A DNA stretch of 33,248 nucleotides. Origin: Clostridiales bacterium. GTDB lineage: Bacteria > Bacillota > Clostridia > Peptostreptococcales > Anaerovoracaceae. A program made the position numbers and the translations under genes. Shown here one piece after another: positions 1 through 9,130 of this stretch; positions within the stretch are counted from its first letter, which is position 1, and each line of letters begins with the position of its first letter. The notes beneath the pieces were generated by a model, which saw only the letters and a program-made list of their open reading frames with translations, searched no databases and was not told the origin of the DNA. The DNA lies in contig SVCS01000013.1 of NCBI GenBank assembly GCA_015058205.1, forward strand, positions 1-33,248, given 5' to 3'.

Positions 1-342
1 TAATAAATGCAAAGTTGGGTACAAAAAATAACGATTCCCTTGTGTATGTTGAAACCATATGTTACAGCCAAATTCAACAGGGGTGTGAAAAATCGACGAT
101 TACAGGATTTTAAAGATGGTGACCAGCACAGGCACCGATGCAATCGAAACGAAAGGGAATACGACAACGCGCCAAAGTGTGATGAACTCATCCCTATTCT
201 GGAACAGCTCAGTGACTGGTGCGAAAGAAATGAATTCTGATGATGAAAACGGGAATCCTATTCCTACTCTCCTTCAGGAGTGCGATTATTTAGTCATTGA
301 CTTTTCTCTCTTTTTTGTGATAGTCTTACAGCGTTGAGTTGC
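1..342. other. Unassigned left edge, no confident gene
   Basis: No protein here could be recognised. A frame open from the window edge (positions 3-113, ending in TAA) and a second frame (ATG 116 to TGA 337) are both possible. The second ends just before the terminator hairpin at 344-380, which fits the tail of a real upstream gene or of a decayed one. Neither has a clear SD: the bases before ATG 116 are only A-rich. Codon use in both frames looks less regular than in the genes that follow. The region may be the 3' end of a gene that starts outside the window, possibly frameshifted. Confidence 0.3.
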
Positions 343-343
343 G

Positions 344-380
344 AAAGCGTAAGTCCAAACGGACTTGCGCTTTTCTTTTT
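344..380 (+). terminator. Rho-independent terminator of the upstream unit
   Basis: A 13-bp stem, AAAGCGTAAGTCC at 344-356 paired with GGACTTGCGCTTT at 361-373 (one G-U pair), has a 4-nt loop and is followed by TCTTTTT. It separates whatever lies at the left edge from the MFS gene that starts 20 bases later. Confidence 0.8.
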
Positions 381-399
381 GTAGAGAATGGAGACAGAC

Positions 400-1548
400 A
401 TGTATAACATTTTTAAGAAGCACAGACGTTGGAGATTGATGACTGCAATACTATCTCTATCACTTCTCACAGTAATGGCCGGGGCAGCAGTCGCGCCGGC
501 GCTGAATATCATCCAGGAGCATTTCCAGAATACATCTCCCGGACTTGTGCAGATGATCATCAGCATCCCGGCGATTTTCATTGCTGTTACGAATCTGTTC
601 TTCAATAAACTATGCCGCATTTTCACGATCAGGACGCTGGTGATTATAGGCCTCATTTTATACACGGCCGGCGGCTGTCTTGCCGGCTTAGTTGATAATA
701 TATACCTGGTTCTGATCTTCAGAGCGATCGTCGGCATTGGCGTCGGAATCATTATGCCCATGTCAACGGGCCTCATCGCGTTTTTCTTCACACGGGACAA
801 GCACAGCGTCCTGATGGGATACTCCTCCGCGCTGAACATGCTCGGCGGTGTGATCGCGACGCTGATTGCCGGCGCTCTTGCCATGGTTTCATGGCGTCTG
901 TCATTTCTAGTTTATCTGCTGGGATTTGCAGCGCTAATTCCATGTGCATTGTGGATGCCCCGTGAATTTATAAAAGACGAAAACAAAACAGAGAATCTCA
1001 CCTTTGGCCGTACTGCTTTTGCTCCATACATCATCTGCATGTTTCTGCTCATGCTGACCTTCTTTATTTACCCTTCCAACTTTGCCATCGAGACGATGCG
1101 GACTGGGCTGTTCAGCCAGACCGCGATTGGTCCGATCATGGCAATGATGGATCTCATGGGCTTCGCAGGAGGGCTGCTTTTTTCCAAAATCAAAAGCGTC
1201 GCAAAGACTTGCGGCTGGCTGATCGCTCCTTCTGCTTTCCTTATTTCTTATTGCTTGCTCCTCTTTACAGCCTGCCGCCCGGGAATTCTTCTGGGTTCTG
1301 CAATGATCGGCTTTGCCAATGGAGTTGGTGTACCCTATATCATTTCGAAAGCAACCGCAAAGGCAGGAAAGAGCGCAGCGACAACCGTCATGCCCCTGCT
1401 GTCAATGGCGCTCTATCTGGCCCAGTTTTTCACTCCCATGATCACTACAGCCGTACATACATTGATCGGGAACACTGAACTTTCCTCTTACTATGTGGCT
1501 CTTGGGAGCAGCCTGCTGCTCCTGTTATGCTCCGGCAGAATCAGGTAG
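400..1548 (+). CDS. MFS transporter (drug/sugar efflux-like, 12 TM)
   Basis: This is a major facilitator superfamily secondary transporter of about 382 residues, the usual length for a 12-helix MFS protein. The N-terminal half has hydrophobic segments near residues 15-37, 47-68, 78-98, 102-124, 138-160 and 166-186. A hydrophilic linker (EFIKDENKTENL) precedes six further helices. The substrate cannot be read from the sequence; the overall look is DHA1-like efflux. An ATG at 388 is in frame, but the ATG at 400 has GGAG (389-392) at good spacing, so 400 is preferred. The gene sits just after a terminator and 73 bases before the first YhgE/Pip gene, with no terminator seen between them, so co-transcription is possible. 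Confidence 0.85.
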   Translation: MYNIFKKHRRWRLMTAILSLSLLTVMAGAAVAPALNIIQEHFQNTSPGLVQMIISIPAIFIAVTNLFFNKLCRIFTIRTLVIIGLILYTAGGCLAGLVDNIYLVLIFRAIVGIGVGIIMPMSTGLIAFFFTRDKHSVLMGYSSALNMLGGVIATLIAGALAMVSWRLSFLVYLLGFAALIPCALWMPREFIKDENKTENLTFGRTAFAPYIICMFLLMLTFFIYPSNFAIETMRTGLFSQTAIGPIMAMMDLMGFAGGLLFSKIKSVAKTCGWLIAPSAFLISYCLLLFTACRPGILLGSAMIGFANGVGVPYIISKATAKAGKSAATTVMPLLSMALYLAQFFTPMITTAVHTLIGNTELSSYYVALGSSLLLLLCSGRIR

Positions 1549-1621
1549 TCGTTCTGAACACGTGATGAGTTGAGTTTCATGATGCGGTATGTTATGATTT
1601 CCGCGTGAGGAGATAAGCATT

Positions 1622-3700
1622 TTGAGAAACATACTGCGTATTTTCAGAAATGATTTAAAGGCGATATACAAGTATTTTTTCGTCATTTTAATCGTCATCG
1701 CTTTAGGCACGCTCCCATCACTTTATGCATGGATCAATATTTACGCAAACTGGGACCCTTATGCCGGGACAAAAGACATTGAAGTTGCGCTGGCGTCCAG
1801 AGATACAGGGATCGATCTGAAGAACGGAACCCATGTCAACAGCGCTGATGAAGTGATCGCGGACGTTAAGGATGAAGATAAAATCGGATACAGGCCGCTG
1901 GACGACCCGGAAGAGGCCATCGAAGGCGTCAGAAGCGGCAAGTATTATGCTGCCATCATATTTGAAGATGGCTTTTCTTATGATATGCATCATTTTGAGG
2001 AGGCGGTCGGTGACAGGCAGCCGCGGATCACATACTATACGAACATCAAGAAAAATCCTGTAGCCAGTAAGATCACAGATCAGGCAGCAGATGATCTTCT
2101 CGAGAAAATCAACTCAGAGTACCTCAGGACCGCACTGACGAAATACTTCGGCGATGCAGAGAAGGCAGGCGACGAAGTGGATCTTGATGAGATGACCGAT
2201 AATGCGTTGGGGCAGCTCACAGCGACCAGAGACGCTCTCCACGATTACAGCGCGTCCATCAGCCAGATCATGGCGACAAAAGGCGATGCGTCAAAGGCCT
2301 TGAAGAATGCCCAGAAGAAACTTGACAATAGCAGAAGTGAGGGCAGATCCGACTTGGCCAAGGCTAAACAAAAAATCGAAACTGCGAAAGCTGCCATCAA
2401 GGATGTATCAAAAACCATCGACAGCAAGTCTCAGAAACTCAATACCGCAATAGCAGATCTCAAAAGTACGCTTGAGCAACTGCAGGGCCCGATCGATGAA
2501 TCCATGAAGGCAGAGCTTCAGGAAACAGGTCTCGAAAGAGCCGACCGAGTCCTGACGATCCTCCAGGATCTGAGAGGACTGCTGCCGGAAAATCCGAAAA
2601 CGACAGCGGGCCGGGCATCTGCAGATGCGCTGGATGTCATGATCGGGCAGGCAGAACACATCAAAACACTTCTCCAAAAGGACCCGGTGTCTGCGGAGAT
2701 CCTTTCGGATGCCGAAACACTGGAAGGACTGCTGAAAGATGATCTGGCCCCGAGTCTGAAACTGATGATGTCAGATATCAGCAAAGCCCTTGACAGAACG
2801 AAACCTCTTCTCAAATCTGCGGGAGGTATTCTTGATGATGTCGATCCTGTGATTGAAAGCGCCGGGGACACCGTTGATAGTCTGGATGCGTCCCTGGACG
2901 GCCTGCAGATCACACTGAATTCCCTGGAAACAAAGCTGGATGATATTATAGAACAGGTGCAGGAAGCCGATGGCAGCGATAAGCTCGATGTGCTTACGAA
3001 GCTCCTTGGCGTAGATGCTGAGCAGTACAGCGATCTGTTTACAGATTTTGTGGAAATAGAATCAGAGGAGTACTTCGAAACCGTTTCCTATGGAGCTGCA
3101 ATGACTCCGTTCTATTCAATCATAGCGCTGTGGGTCGGCGGTGTTATGCTCGTTACTATTATGAACTGTACTGCGGACAGAAAGAAATATCCGCAGATCA
3201 ATGAGGCTGAAGGGTTCTTTGGCCGCTATCTTATATTCTTCCTGATTGGTCAGATCCAGGCTGCAGTCGTTGTCGCGGGAGATATCTTCCTGCTGCACTG
3301 CAGTCCTGTTCACCCATGGCTCATGTGGCTGTCTGCGGCAATCACAAGCATGGTATTCGTCATTATTATCTATACACTGACGCTGGTATTCGGTGACATC
3401 GGAAGAGCGGCAGTCGTTGTTATCATGGTGATACAGATCGCCGGATCAAGCGGGACATATCCGATTGAGATCCTGCCGGAGATCTTTGGCAAGATCTACA
3501 CGTTCTTCCCATTCCCATATGCGATCAACGCCATGCGAGAAGCCATCTGCGGACTGTATGGGCACGATTTCGTGAAATATCTGGCTCAGCTTATGGTCTT
3601 CTTCCTGTGCGCTGTACTGCTGGGAATATGCGTAAGAAAGCCGTTCCTGGGTGTGAAACAGTTCATGCAGGCTAAGATGAAAGAAACGGAGGTAATGTAA
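1622..3700 (+). CDS. YhgE/Pip family membrane protein (first copy)
   Basis: This protein of 692 residues has the YhgE/Pip architecture. A single N-terminal helix (about residues 18-40) carries the family-typical stretch LPSLYAWINI and is followed by an extracytoplasmic domain with a YYAAIIFEDGFS segment. A long Ala/Asp/Lys-rich coiled-coil region spans roughly 195-470. A C-terminal ABC-2-like block of five helices (about 493-515, 536-558, 565-590, 594-616, 653-672) ends the protein. Known relatives include phage-infection proteins (Pip) of lactic acid bacteria and YhgE of Bacillus; their cellular job is still unclear, with export or envelope roles proposed. The start is TTG with GAGGAG nine bases upstream. 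The stop codon overlaps the ATG of the next gene (TAATG), so the two are translationally coupled. Confidence 0.88.
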   Translation: MRNILRIFRNDLKAIYKYFFVILIVIALGTLPSLYAWINIYANWDPYAGTKDIEVALASRDTGIDLKNGTHVNSADEVIADVKDEDKIGYRPLDDPEEAIEGVRSGKYYAAIIFEDGFSYDMHHFEEAVGDRQPRITYYTNIKKNPVASKITDQAADDLLEKINSEYLRTALTKYFGDAEKAGDEVDLDEMTDNALGQLTATRDALHDYSASISQIMATKGDASKALKNAQKKLDNSRSEGRSDLAKAKQKIETAKAAIKDVSKTIDSKSQKLNTAIADLKSTLEQLQGPIDESMKAELQETGLERADRVLTILQDLRGLLPENPKTTAGRASADALDVMIGQAEHIKTLLQKDPVSAEILSDAETLEGLLKDDLAPSLKLMMSDISKALDRTKPLLKSAGGILDDVDPVIESAGDTVDSLDASLDGLQITLNSLETKLDDIIEQVQEADGSDKLDVLTKLLGVDAEQYSDLFTDFVEIESEEYFETVSYGAAMTPFYSIIALWVGGVMLVTIMNCTADRKKYPQINEAEGFFGRYLIFFLIGQIQAAVVVAGDIFLLHCSPVHPWLMWLSAAITSMVFVIIIYTLTLVFGDIGRAAVVVIMVIQIAGSSGTYPIEILPEIFGKIYTFFPFPYAINAMREAICGLYGHDFVKYLAQLMVFFLCAVLLGICVRKPFLGVKQFMQAKMKETEVM

Positions 3701-4038
3701 TGGAACCTAGAGATGACCGTTACAACAGCCTCAGCGAATACGCACGCAAGCTGCATGAAAAGAATAAGAAACGTGTCAAAGTCAGCGGCATTGTACTGAT
3801 TTTGCTTCCGATTTTCCTGGAGCTGATCAGATTGCTTACCGGCAGCGATAAGACTGTATTTCTCATTATCTGGATCCTGTGCATGTTTGCTATCTCTGCA
3901 TACCTTGTCAGTATCGAGTATATGGATCATACCATTCGGAGCAAGTTCGGAGGAGTCGATGAGAATGATGCTCTGATTTCTTCTGAATTGAGAAACCGGC
4001 TGCGGAGGAAGGAGGGGACGAATGAGAAACATTCTTAA
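3700..4038 (+). CDS. Small two-helix membrane protein between YhgE genes
   Basis: I do not recognise this 112-residue protein. It has a charged N-terminal stretch, two hydrophobic helices (about residues 29-46 and 52-70), and a charged C-terminal tail. Its start overlaps the stop of the upstream YhgE/Pip gene by one base, and its last 17 bases overlap the start of the next YhgE/Pip gene. It is therefore locked into translation with both neighbours. A GGAGG sequence (AAACGGAGG) lies in the end of the upstream gene and serves as its SD. The context suggests an accessory or assembly partner of the two YhgE proteins. That is inference from gene order only. Confidence 0.8.
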   Translation: MEPRDDRYNSLSEYARKLHEKNKKRVKVSGIVLILLPIFLELIRLLTGSDKTVFLIIWILCMFAISAYLVSIEYMDHTIRSKFGGVDENDALISSELRNRLRRKEGTNEKHS

Positions 4039-6166
4039 TATCATCGTCCACGATTTCCGACGTCTTACCGCCAGTGTCGTTACTATGGTCATATTAATGG
4101 GAATCATCGTCGTCCCTTGCCTCTTCGCGTGGCTCAATATCCTCTCAAACGATGATCCGTTCGAGCCTCAGGCCACAGGACGTATCCCTGTCGCAGTAGC
4201 GAATGAGGATGAAGGCGCGGATATGCTCGGACTGAACATCAATGTCGGAGAGAAGTTTATAGATGCTATAAACGGAAACGATATGATCGGATGGGATGTA
4301 GTCAGCAGCAAGAAAAAAGCTGTTGATGGCGTCTACGGCGGAGACTACTATGCTGCTATCGTTATCCCGGAAGACTTCAGCGAAAAGATGATGAGTTTTA
4401 CCTCCGGAAATCTTGAGCACCCGAAGGTTCTCTTCTATGAGAATCAGAAGACAAATGCCATCGCGCCTAAAATCACAGGCAAAGTCAGAGAGGTTCTGGA
4501 AGAAGAAATAGATGCAACCTTTGTCGATACACTGGGACAGTATATCACTGAGGCGGCAAATGCGGCAGAAGCTGCAGGGTTCGACCCTCAGGACACTTTC
4601 AGTGATCTCTCCGGCAGAATGGACGAACTCAGCGCGGATCTGGAGAGCAGTGTCGCCATGGCAAGAGCTTTTTATGGTCTTTCGGGAGCAGCCGGTGATC
4701 TGCTGAAGGCATCGGAGGATCTTATCGACAGTTCTGAGGACACCCTTGACCTGGGAGAAGCGCTCCTTGAATCCGCAGACAGCAAGATGCCGGAAGAAAT
4801 CGACACCTCATCCGCCGAAAAAGTCATCCATGAATTGAACACTCTGCTCACCAAGGACCTGTCGGCTATCGACCGGGATCTTTCGGCGGCGGGCGATGAT
4901 ATGGGGAAATTCAACAGCTTTGTGCAGAACAAGCTGGAAAACTACAAGACCACAGCCGGCAGCATGAAATCATCAGTAGATAAGATTGCGAAAGAACTGG
5001 ACAGCATGGGACTAACCGGTCTGGCGTCCAGATTCAGCCGTGTTTCTGATAAGCTGCAGGATATGATAGATAAGCTGAATAATCTTGAGACGGCAGATGC
5101 TTCCAACTGGTCGCTGATGCAGGGCTTTATCGATGATATTCTGACAGATGTTTCCGATGCAGAAAAAACCATTGCCGGGATCGACGCCGATGTGGATGGC
5201 ACAGTAGACAAGAAATTCAACCAGGCGGTGAAGGACGCCAGAGCGGCAATTTCCAAAACTCGTAAGTCATTGGGAGGCATCTACGGTGACATGGATCTTC
5301 TCGACAGCACGCTGAATCGGTCAGAGAAATCTCTTAAGTCCCTGGAAAGCGGTCTCGATCAGACAGTGGCCACTCTTGTTTCACTGCAGCAGGGCTGCCG
5401 CAATCTGTCAGATCTCTTCGACAGCTTTTCGGACAGCGATATGCTGAAGGACATCAACCATCTGATGACCAACGATGCTGCAGTGATCGCCGAGAATCTG
5501 GCGACACCGATCAAGATGAAGACCGAGGAGGTTTATCCGATAAGAAACTTCGGCTCAGTCATGGCGCCGTTCTATAATGTTATCGCCCAGTGGATCGGGG
5601 CGCTGTTTGCTGCAGTTATGATCCACGTTCAGGTCAGACGCAGAGACGGCCTTGAGAAGGTGCGGCTGCATGAGGCTTTCATCGGCAGATACCGGCTGTT
5701 CCTGGAGATCGGATTGATTCAGGCACTGCTGCTTTCCTTAGGAGAACTGCTCTATGTGGGGATACAGTGCGTGCACCCTCTGCTGTTCATTCTTTGTTCC
5801 TGCGTCAATGGGCTGGTATTTACTCTGATTGTGTACTCTCTGGTATTCGCGCTGGAGAATCTAGGTCTGGCCGTCAGTGTCATTGTAATGATCCTTCAGG
5901 TCGCAGGCGGAGGAGGCTCCTTCCCTGTTGAAGTGCTGCCTCGGCCGTTCCAGATCATGTTCCCATTCATGCCGTTCCGTTATGCTATGGACGCCCTGCG
6001 GGAATGCATCGGAGGCACATATGGGGCGACTTGGGCCAAGTGCCTCGGCATACTGCTCCTCATGGGTGCAGCAGCAATCGCCTTCGGTCTGCTTTTGCAT
6101 AAGCCGATGAAGGGTATCATCGAAAAAATCGAAGAAAGCAAACGTGAAAGCGATATCATGCTATAA
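4022..6166 (+). CDS. YhgE/Pip family membrane protein (second copy)
   Basis: This is the second YhgE/Pip protein, 714 residues, with the same plan as the first. One N-terminal helix (about 12-37, ending LFAWLNI) is followed by a long helical extracytoplasmic region and five C-terminal helices (about 513-535, 558-582, 585-612, 615-640, 673-692). Both copies share APFY near the first C-terminal helix, a glycine-rich segment followed by PVEVLP or PIEILP, and FPF.YA.(N/D)A(M/L)RE further on. They look like diverged paralogs rather than a recent duplication, because the central regions differ. The gene begins inside the end of the small membrane-protein gene, with GGAGG (AGGAAGGAGGGG) directly upstream of the ATG. 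A heteromeric complex of both YhgE proteins and the small protein is plausible but unproven. Confidence 0.88.
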   Translation: MRNILNIIVHDFRRLTASVVTMVILMGIIVVPCLFAWLNILSNDDPFEPQATGRIPVAVANEDEGADMLGLNINVGEKFIDAINGNDMIGWDVVSSKKKAVDGVYGGDYYAAIVIPEDFSEKMMSFTSGNLEHPKVLFYENQKTNAIAPKITGKVREVLEEEIDATFVDTLGQYITEAANAAEAAGFDPQDTFSDLSGRMDELSADLESSVAMARAFYGLSGAAGDLLKASEDLIDSSEDTLDLGEALLESADSKMPEEIDTSSAEKVIHELNTLLTKDLSAIDRDLSAAGDDMGKFNSFVQNKLENYKTTAGSMKSSVDKIAKELDSMGLTGLASRFSRVSDKLQDMIDKLNNLETADASNWSLMQGFIDDILTDVSDAEKTIAGIDADVDGTVDKKFNQAVKDARAAISKTRKSLGGIYGDMDLLDSTLNRSEKSLKSLESGLDQTVATLVSLQQGCRNLSDLFDSFSDSDMLKDINHLMTNDAAVIAENLATPIKMKTEEVYPIRNFGSVMAPFYNVIAQWIGALFAAVMIHVQVRRRDGLEKVRLHEAFIGRYRLFLEIGLIQALLLSLGELLYVGIQCVHPLLFILCSCVNGLVFTLIVYSLVFALENLGLAVSVIVMILQVAGGGGSFPVEVLPRPFQIMFPFMPFRYAMDALRECIGGTYGATWAKCLGILLLMGAAAIAFGLLLHKPMKGIIEKIEESKRESDIML

Positions 6167-6167
6167 T
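6159..6167 (+). promoter_or_regulatory. Extended -10 element before the hybrid kinase
   Basis: TGCTATAAT overlaps the last codons of the second YhgE gene. A second TATAAT lies at 6176-6181. Either could drive the kinase separately from the YhgE operon. No convincing -35 box is seen, so this rests on the extended -10 pattern. Confidence 0.4.
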
Positions 6168-6221
6168 ATATTCGTTATAATGATTCTGCACTCCTGAATA
6201 CCTTTATGGAAGGAAAACATC

Positions 6222-8678
6222 ATGAAAGATATTACGGATACGTTGAAAATGCCTGAAGTCTCAGCACTTCTTAACCATCTGCCTGCAATGACCTTTTCGA
6301 AGGATGCCGCTACAGGAAAATATCTTGCCTGCAACCAGTCCTTCGCTGAATATGCACACAAATCATGCCCCGCGGAGGTCGTGGGGCTGACCGATTTTGA
6401 CATCTTCGACCCTGTTACTGCAGCACACTTTGTTGAGGATGACAAAAAGACACTGTCCATGGACGGTCCGTACATCTTCTTTGAAGATGTTCCGAACGCT
6501 GCAGGAACAGTCATCCGCAACCTCCAGACCACCAAGTTGAAATTTACGGACGAAACGGGAAGACTCTGTACACTTGGCATCTGCACCAATGTTACTGAGA
6601 TGGTAGCAGCAAAATTGTTCGAGGCCAAAAAGCAGGCCTATCTGGAAGAAGAAGGCCTCCGGAAACAGCAGTCAAAAATGATCACTGCCCTGTCATCCGA
6701 CTACCGCAGTGTATACTATGTGGATCTGGATAAAGACGAGGCGGTCTGTTACCGCGCTGATCATTATATAAAGGAAGCACCCGGTGTTGGTGATCATTTC
6801 CCATATCTGAAAGATTTCTCGACATTTGGGCGAACCCGTGTTGCTGAGAGTTATCAGGAAGGTTACTTTCAGTTTATCCAGCCCGAAAACATCCGTAAGG
6901 CGCTGCAGAAACAGCCCGTCATTTCCTACCGATTCCTTGAAACGCAGGATGGGCAGGAAAAGTACACGATACTCCGTATGGCGGGCGTGCGGCGTCCGGA
7001 AGACCGTACAGATGGAATCATCCACGCAGTCGGAGTCGGTTTCTCAGATATCGATGAAGAGATGCGTCAGTCCATGGCACAGCAGCAGGCGCTGAGCGAT
7101 GCCCTGGCTACCGCGGAAATGGCCAACAAGGCGAAGACTTCGTTCCTGTCTAATATGAGTCATGAGATCAGGACGCCTATGAACGCCATCATCGGATTGG
7201 AGAGTCTGGCGCTGAGAAATGAAAATCTGCCTGACGAAACACGCGAATACCTGGAAAAAATCGGCGGAAGCGCCCGGCACCTGCTCGGTCTGATCAACGA
7301 TATTCTCGACATGACCAGAATCGAGTCCGGACGTATGACGATCCGCAGTGAAGAGTTCTCCTTCCGTGCGATGCTGGAACAGATCAACACCATGGTCATG
7401 TCCCAGTGCAATGAGAAGGGATTGAAATACGAATGCTCTATCACCGGAGGCGTCAACGATTATTATATCGGCGACGACATGAAACTCAAACAGGTGCTGA
7501 TCAACATCCTGTCAAACGCGATCAAGTTTACAGAGGTCCCGGGAAGAATTTCTCTGTCTGTGGAACGAACAGCCAACTATAAGGACCAGTCAACGCTCCG
7601 ATTTGTGATCAAGGATACCGGAATCGGAATGGATCAGGATTTCCTTCCTCACATATTCGATTCTTTCGCCCAGGAAGACAGCAGCCGTAACAACAGATAC
7701 GGAAGCACGGGCCTTGGAATGGCGATCACTAAGAATATCGTCGACCTGATGAACGGATCCATTTCCGTCACATCCGAAAAGGGTGTCGGTTCCGAGTTCA
7801 CCGTAGTTGTTTCTCTCAAAAACAGCGACCATAAGGGACTGGGGGAAAACAGTATCAAACCGAAGGATATGCGTGTTCTGGTTGTAGATGATGAAGAAAT
7901 TGCTGCAGAGCATGCGAGGCTCGTGCTTAGCGAGGTGGGCATCTATGCCGATATCAGTACCAGCGGACCGGAAGCGCTCAACATGCTGCAGGTTGCCCAC
8001 ACGAAGCAAACCCCTTACAATCTGGTTCTTCTGGACTGGAAGATGCCTGAGATGGACGGTATCGAGGTGGCCCGGCGGATTCGGGAAGCCTATGACAAGG
8101 AAACGACTGTTATCATCCTGACATCCTTCAACTGGGATGAAATCATGGATGAGGCGCTCCATATCGGTGTCGACAGTTTTCTGGCGAAGCCATTGTTCGC
8201 GTCCAATGTGATTGACGAATTCGCGCGCATCGCCAGAAAGAACAACCTGAACCTCTTTAAGAAAAAGCAGCGTGCTGATCTGAAGGGCAAGCGACTTCTC
8301 CTGGCCGAAGATATTATGATCAACGCTGAAATCATAAAGCAGCTGCTTCAGTCCCGGGATGTGGAAATTGAGCACGCGGAAAACGGAAAAATCGCTGTGG
8401 ACATGTTCTCCTCACATCCGGAAGGCTACTATTCTGCGATTCTGATGGATGTCCGGATGCCGGAGATGGACGGCCTGGAAGCCACGGAAACGATCCGTGC
8501 TCTGGATCATTCTGACGCGAAGAAGATTCCGATCATCGCCATGACAGCAAACGCTTTTGATGAGGATGTGCAGCGATCACTGCAGGTCGGTATGAACGCC
8601 CATCTGTCAAAACCGGTTGAACCGGAACATCTCTATCAGACTCTGGAAGAACTGATCTGGGAAGCGGAGAATCTGTAA
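6222..8678 (+). CDS. Soluble PAS hybrid histidine kinase with two receiver domains
   Basis: This sensor kinase of 818 residues has no membrane helix, so it should sense a cytoplasmic signal. The order is a PAS-like domain (about 15-130), a second sensory region (about 145-275), a short coiled linker, a HisKA domain with SNMSHEIRTP (phospho-acceptor His 314), and a HATPase domain with N-box LINILSNAIKF, G1 DTGIGM and G2 GSTGLGMAI. Two receiver domains follow. REC1 has DDEE, phospho-acceptor Asp 605 in LLDWKMPEMDG and the KPL lysine. REC2 has acidic residues in AED, Asp 743 in LMDVRMPEMDG and SKPV. No HPt domain or DNA-binding output is fused, so a separate phosphotransfer partner or direct REC output is expected. 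SD AAGGAAAA precedes the ATG. The gene follows the YhgE pair by 55 bases, which makes a functional link possible. Confidence 0.92.
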   Translation: MKDITDTLKMPEVSALLNHLPAMTFSKDAATGKYLACNQSFAEYAHKSCPAEVVGLTDFDIFDPVTAAHFVEDDKKTLSMDGPYIFFEDVPNAAGTVIRNLQTTKLKFTDETGRLCTLGICTNVTEMVAAKLFEAKKQAYLEEEGLRKQQSKMITALSSDYRSVYYVDLDKDEAVCYRADHYIKEAPGVGDHFPYLKDFSTFGRTRVAESYQEGYFQFIQPENIRKALQKQPVISYRFLETQDGQEKYTILRMAGVRRPEDRTDGIIHAVGVGFSDIDEEMRQSMAQQQALSDALATAEMANKAKTSFLSNMSHEIRTPMNAIIGLESLALRNENLPDETREYLEKIGGSARHLLGLINDILDMTRIESGRMTIRSEEFSFRAMLEQINTMVMSQCNEKGLKYECSITGGVNDYYIGDDMKLKQVLINILSNAIKFTEVPGRISLSVERTANYKDQSTLRFVIKDTGIGMDQDFLPHIFDSFAQEDSSRNNRYGSTGLGMAITKNIVDLMNGSISVTSEKGVGSEFTVVVSLKNSDHKGLGENSIKPKDMRVLVVDDEEIAAEHARLVLSEVGIYADISTSGPEALNMLQVAHTKQTPYNLVLLDWKMPEMDGIEVARRIREAYDKETTVIILTSFNWDEIMDEALHIGVDSFLAKPLFASNVIDEFARIARKNNLNLFKKKQRADLKGKRLLLAEDIMINAEIIKQLLQSRDVEIEHAENGKIAVDMFSSHPEGYYSAILMDVRMPEMDGLEATETIRALDHSDAKKIPIIAMTANAFDEDVQRSLQVGMNAHLSKPVEPEHLYQTLEELIWEAENL

Positions 8679-8727
8679 TCCGCTCCATTCTATTGAAGAG
8701 CAACTGTTAGTGTGATACCAATCACAA

Positions 8728-8757
8728 AAGGATGGACATTGTCCATCCTTCTGCTTT
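8728..8757. terminator. Bidirectional terminator between kinase and small membrane gene
   Basis: AAGGATGGAC (8728-8737) and GTCCATCCTT (8741-8750) form a 10-bp stem with a 3-nt loop. It is followed by CTGCTTTT on the + strand and, read on the - strand, by TTTGTGATT. It can end both the kinase gene and the convergent small membrane-protein gene. Confidence 0.75.
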
Positions 8758-8780
8758 TGATGATTCTTTTGTTATGGGTT

Positions 8781-8999
8781 CTAAGCGGCTTTTGCAAGAG
8801 GGCTTTCCTCTTCAACTGCTTCTACTTTTTTTACAGCTTTCGGAGTGCGTCCTGCCAGTACGAATACCGGGATCATCAGGAGCGTCAGGATCAGCAAAGC
8901 ACTGTGCATTGCTGATGACGGATTAACATAAGCTGCGACCATTTCCAGTGCAAACATGACGAGAAAACATCCAACCTGAAGTACAACTTTCTTATTCAT
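8781..8999 (-). CDS. Small two-helix membrane protein, function unknown
   Basis: This 72-residue protein has two hydrophobic helices (about residues 5-24 and 29-49) joined by a short YVNPSSAMHS turn and followed by an acidic/Lys-rich tail ending in PLAKAA. I cannot assign a family. The gene is supported by a very strong ribosome binding site (AGGAGGTAAAGAA then ATG) and by its own downstream terminator. It is divergent from the LysR gene, an arrangement in which LysR proteins commonly control the neighbouring promoter. It may therefore be a target of that regulator; this is inferred from arrangement only. Confidence 0.7.
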   Translation of the reverse strand: MNKKVVLQVGCFLVMFALEMVAAYVNPSSAMHSALLILTLLMIPVFVLAGRTPKAVKKVEAVEEESPLAKAA

Positions 9000-9050
9000 T
9001 TCTTTACCTCCTAAAATTGATTTTTATTCTTATTTGTTATCTTTATCTCT

Positions 9051-9078
9051 TTGCAATTAAAGAGTAGCATGGTAAAAT
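9051..9078 (+). promoter_or_regulatory. Probable promoter of the LysR gene
   Basis: TTGCAA (9051-9056), a 16-base spacer and TAAAAT (9073-9078) resemble a sigma-A promoter pointing to the LysR gene, leaving a leader of about 45 bases. The 131-base divergent region also carries the start signals of the small membrane gene on the other strand. LysR operators would be expected here. Confidence 0.5.
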
Positions 9079-9130
9079 GAATTCGTCCAACTGATTGTTT
9101 TTATTATGTCAATAAAAAAAAGTAATCGAT

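Noticed and set aside
7-240. 77-codon + strand frame at the left edge
   Set aside because: No SD, no domain, hydrophilic low-quality sequence; overlapping frames are equally open.
294-884. 196-codon reading frame on the - strand
   Set aside because: It is antisense to the MFS gene, with no SD and no recognisable domain.
7590-8375. 261-codon - strand frame
   Set aside because: It is a shadow of the hybrid kinase receiver region, whose motifs are clear on the + strand.
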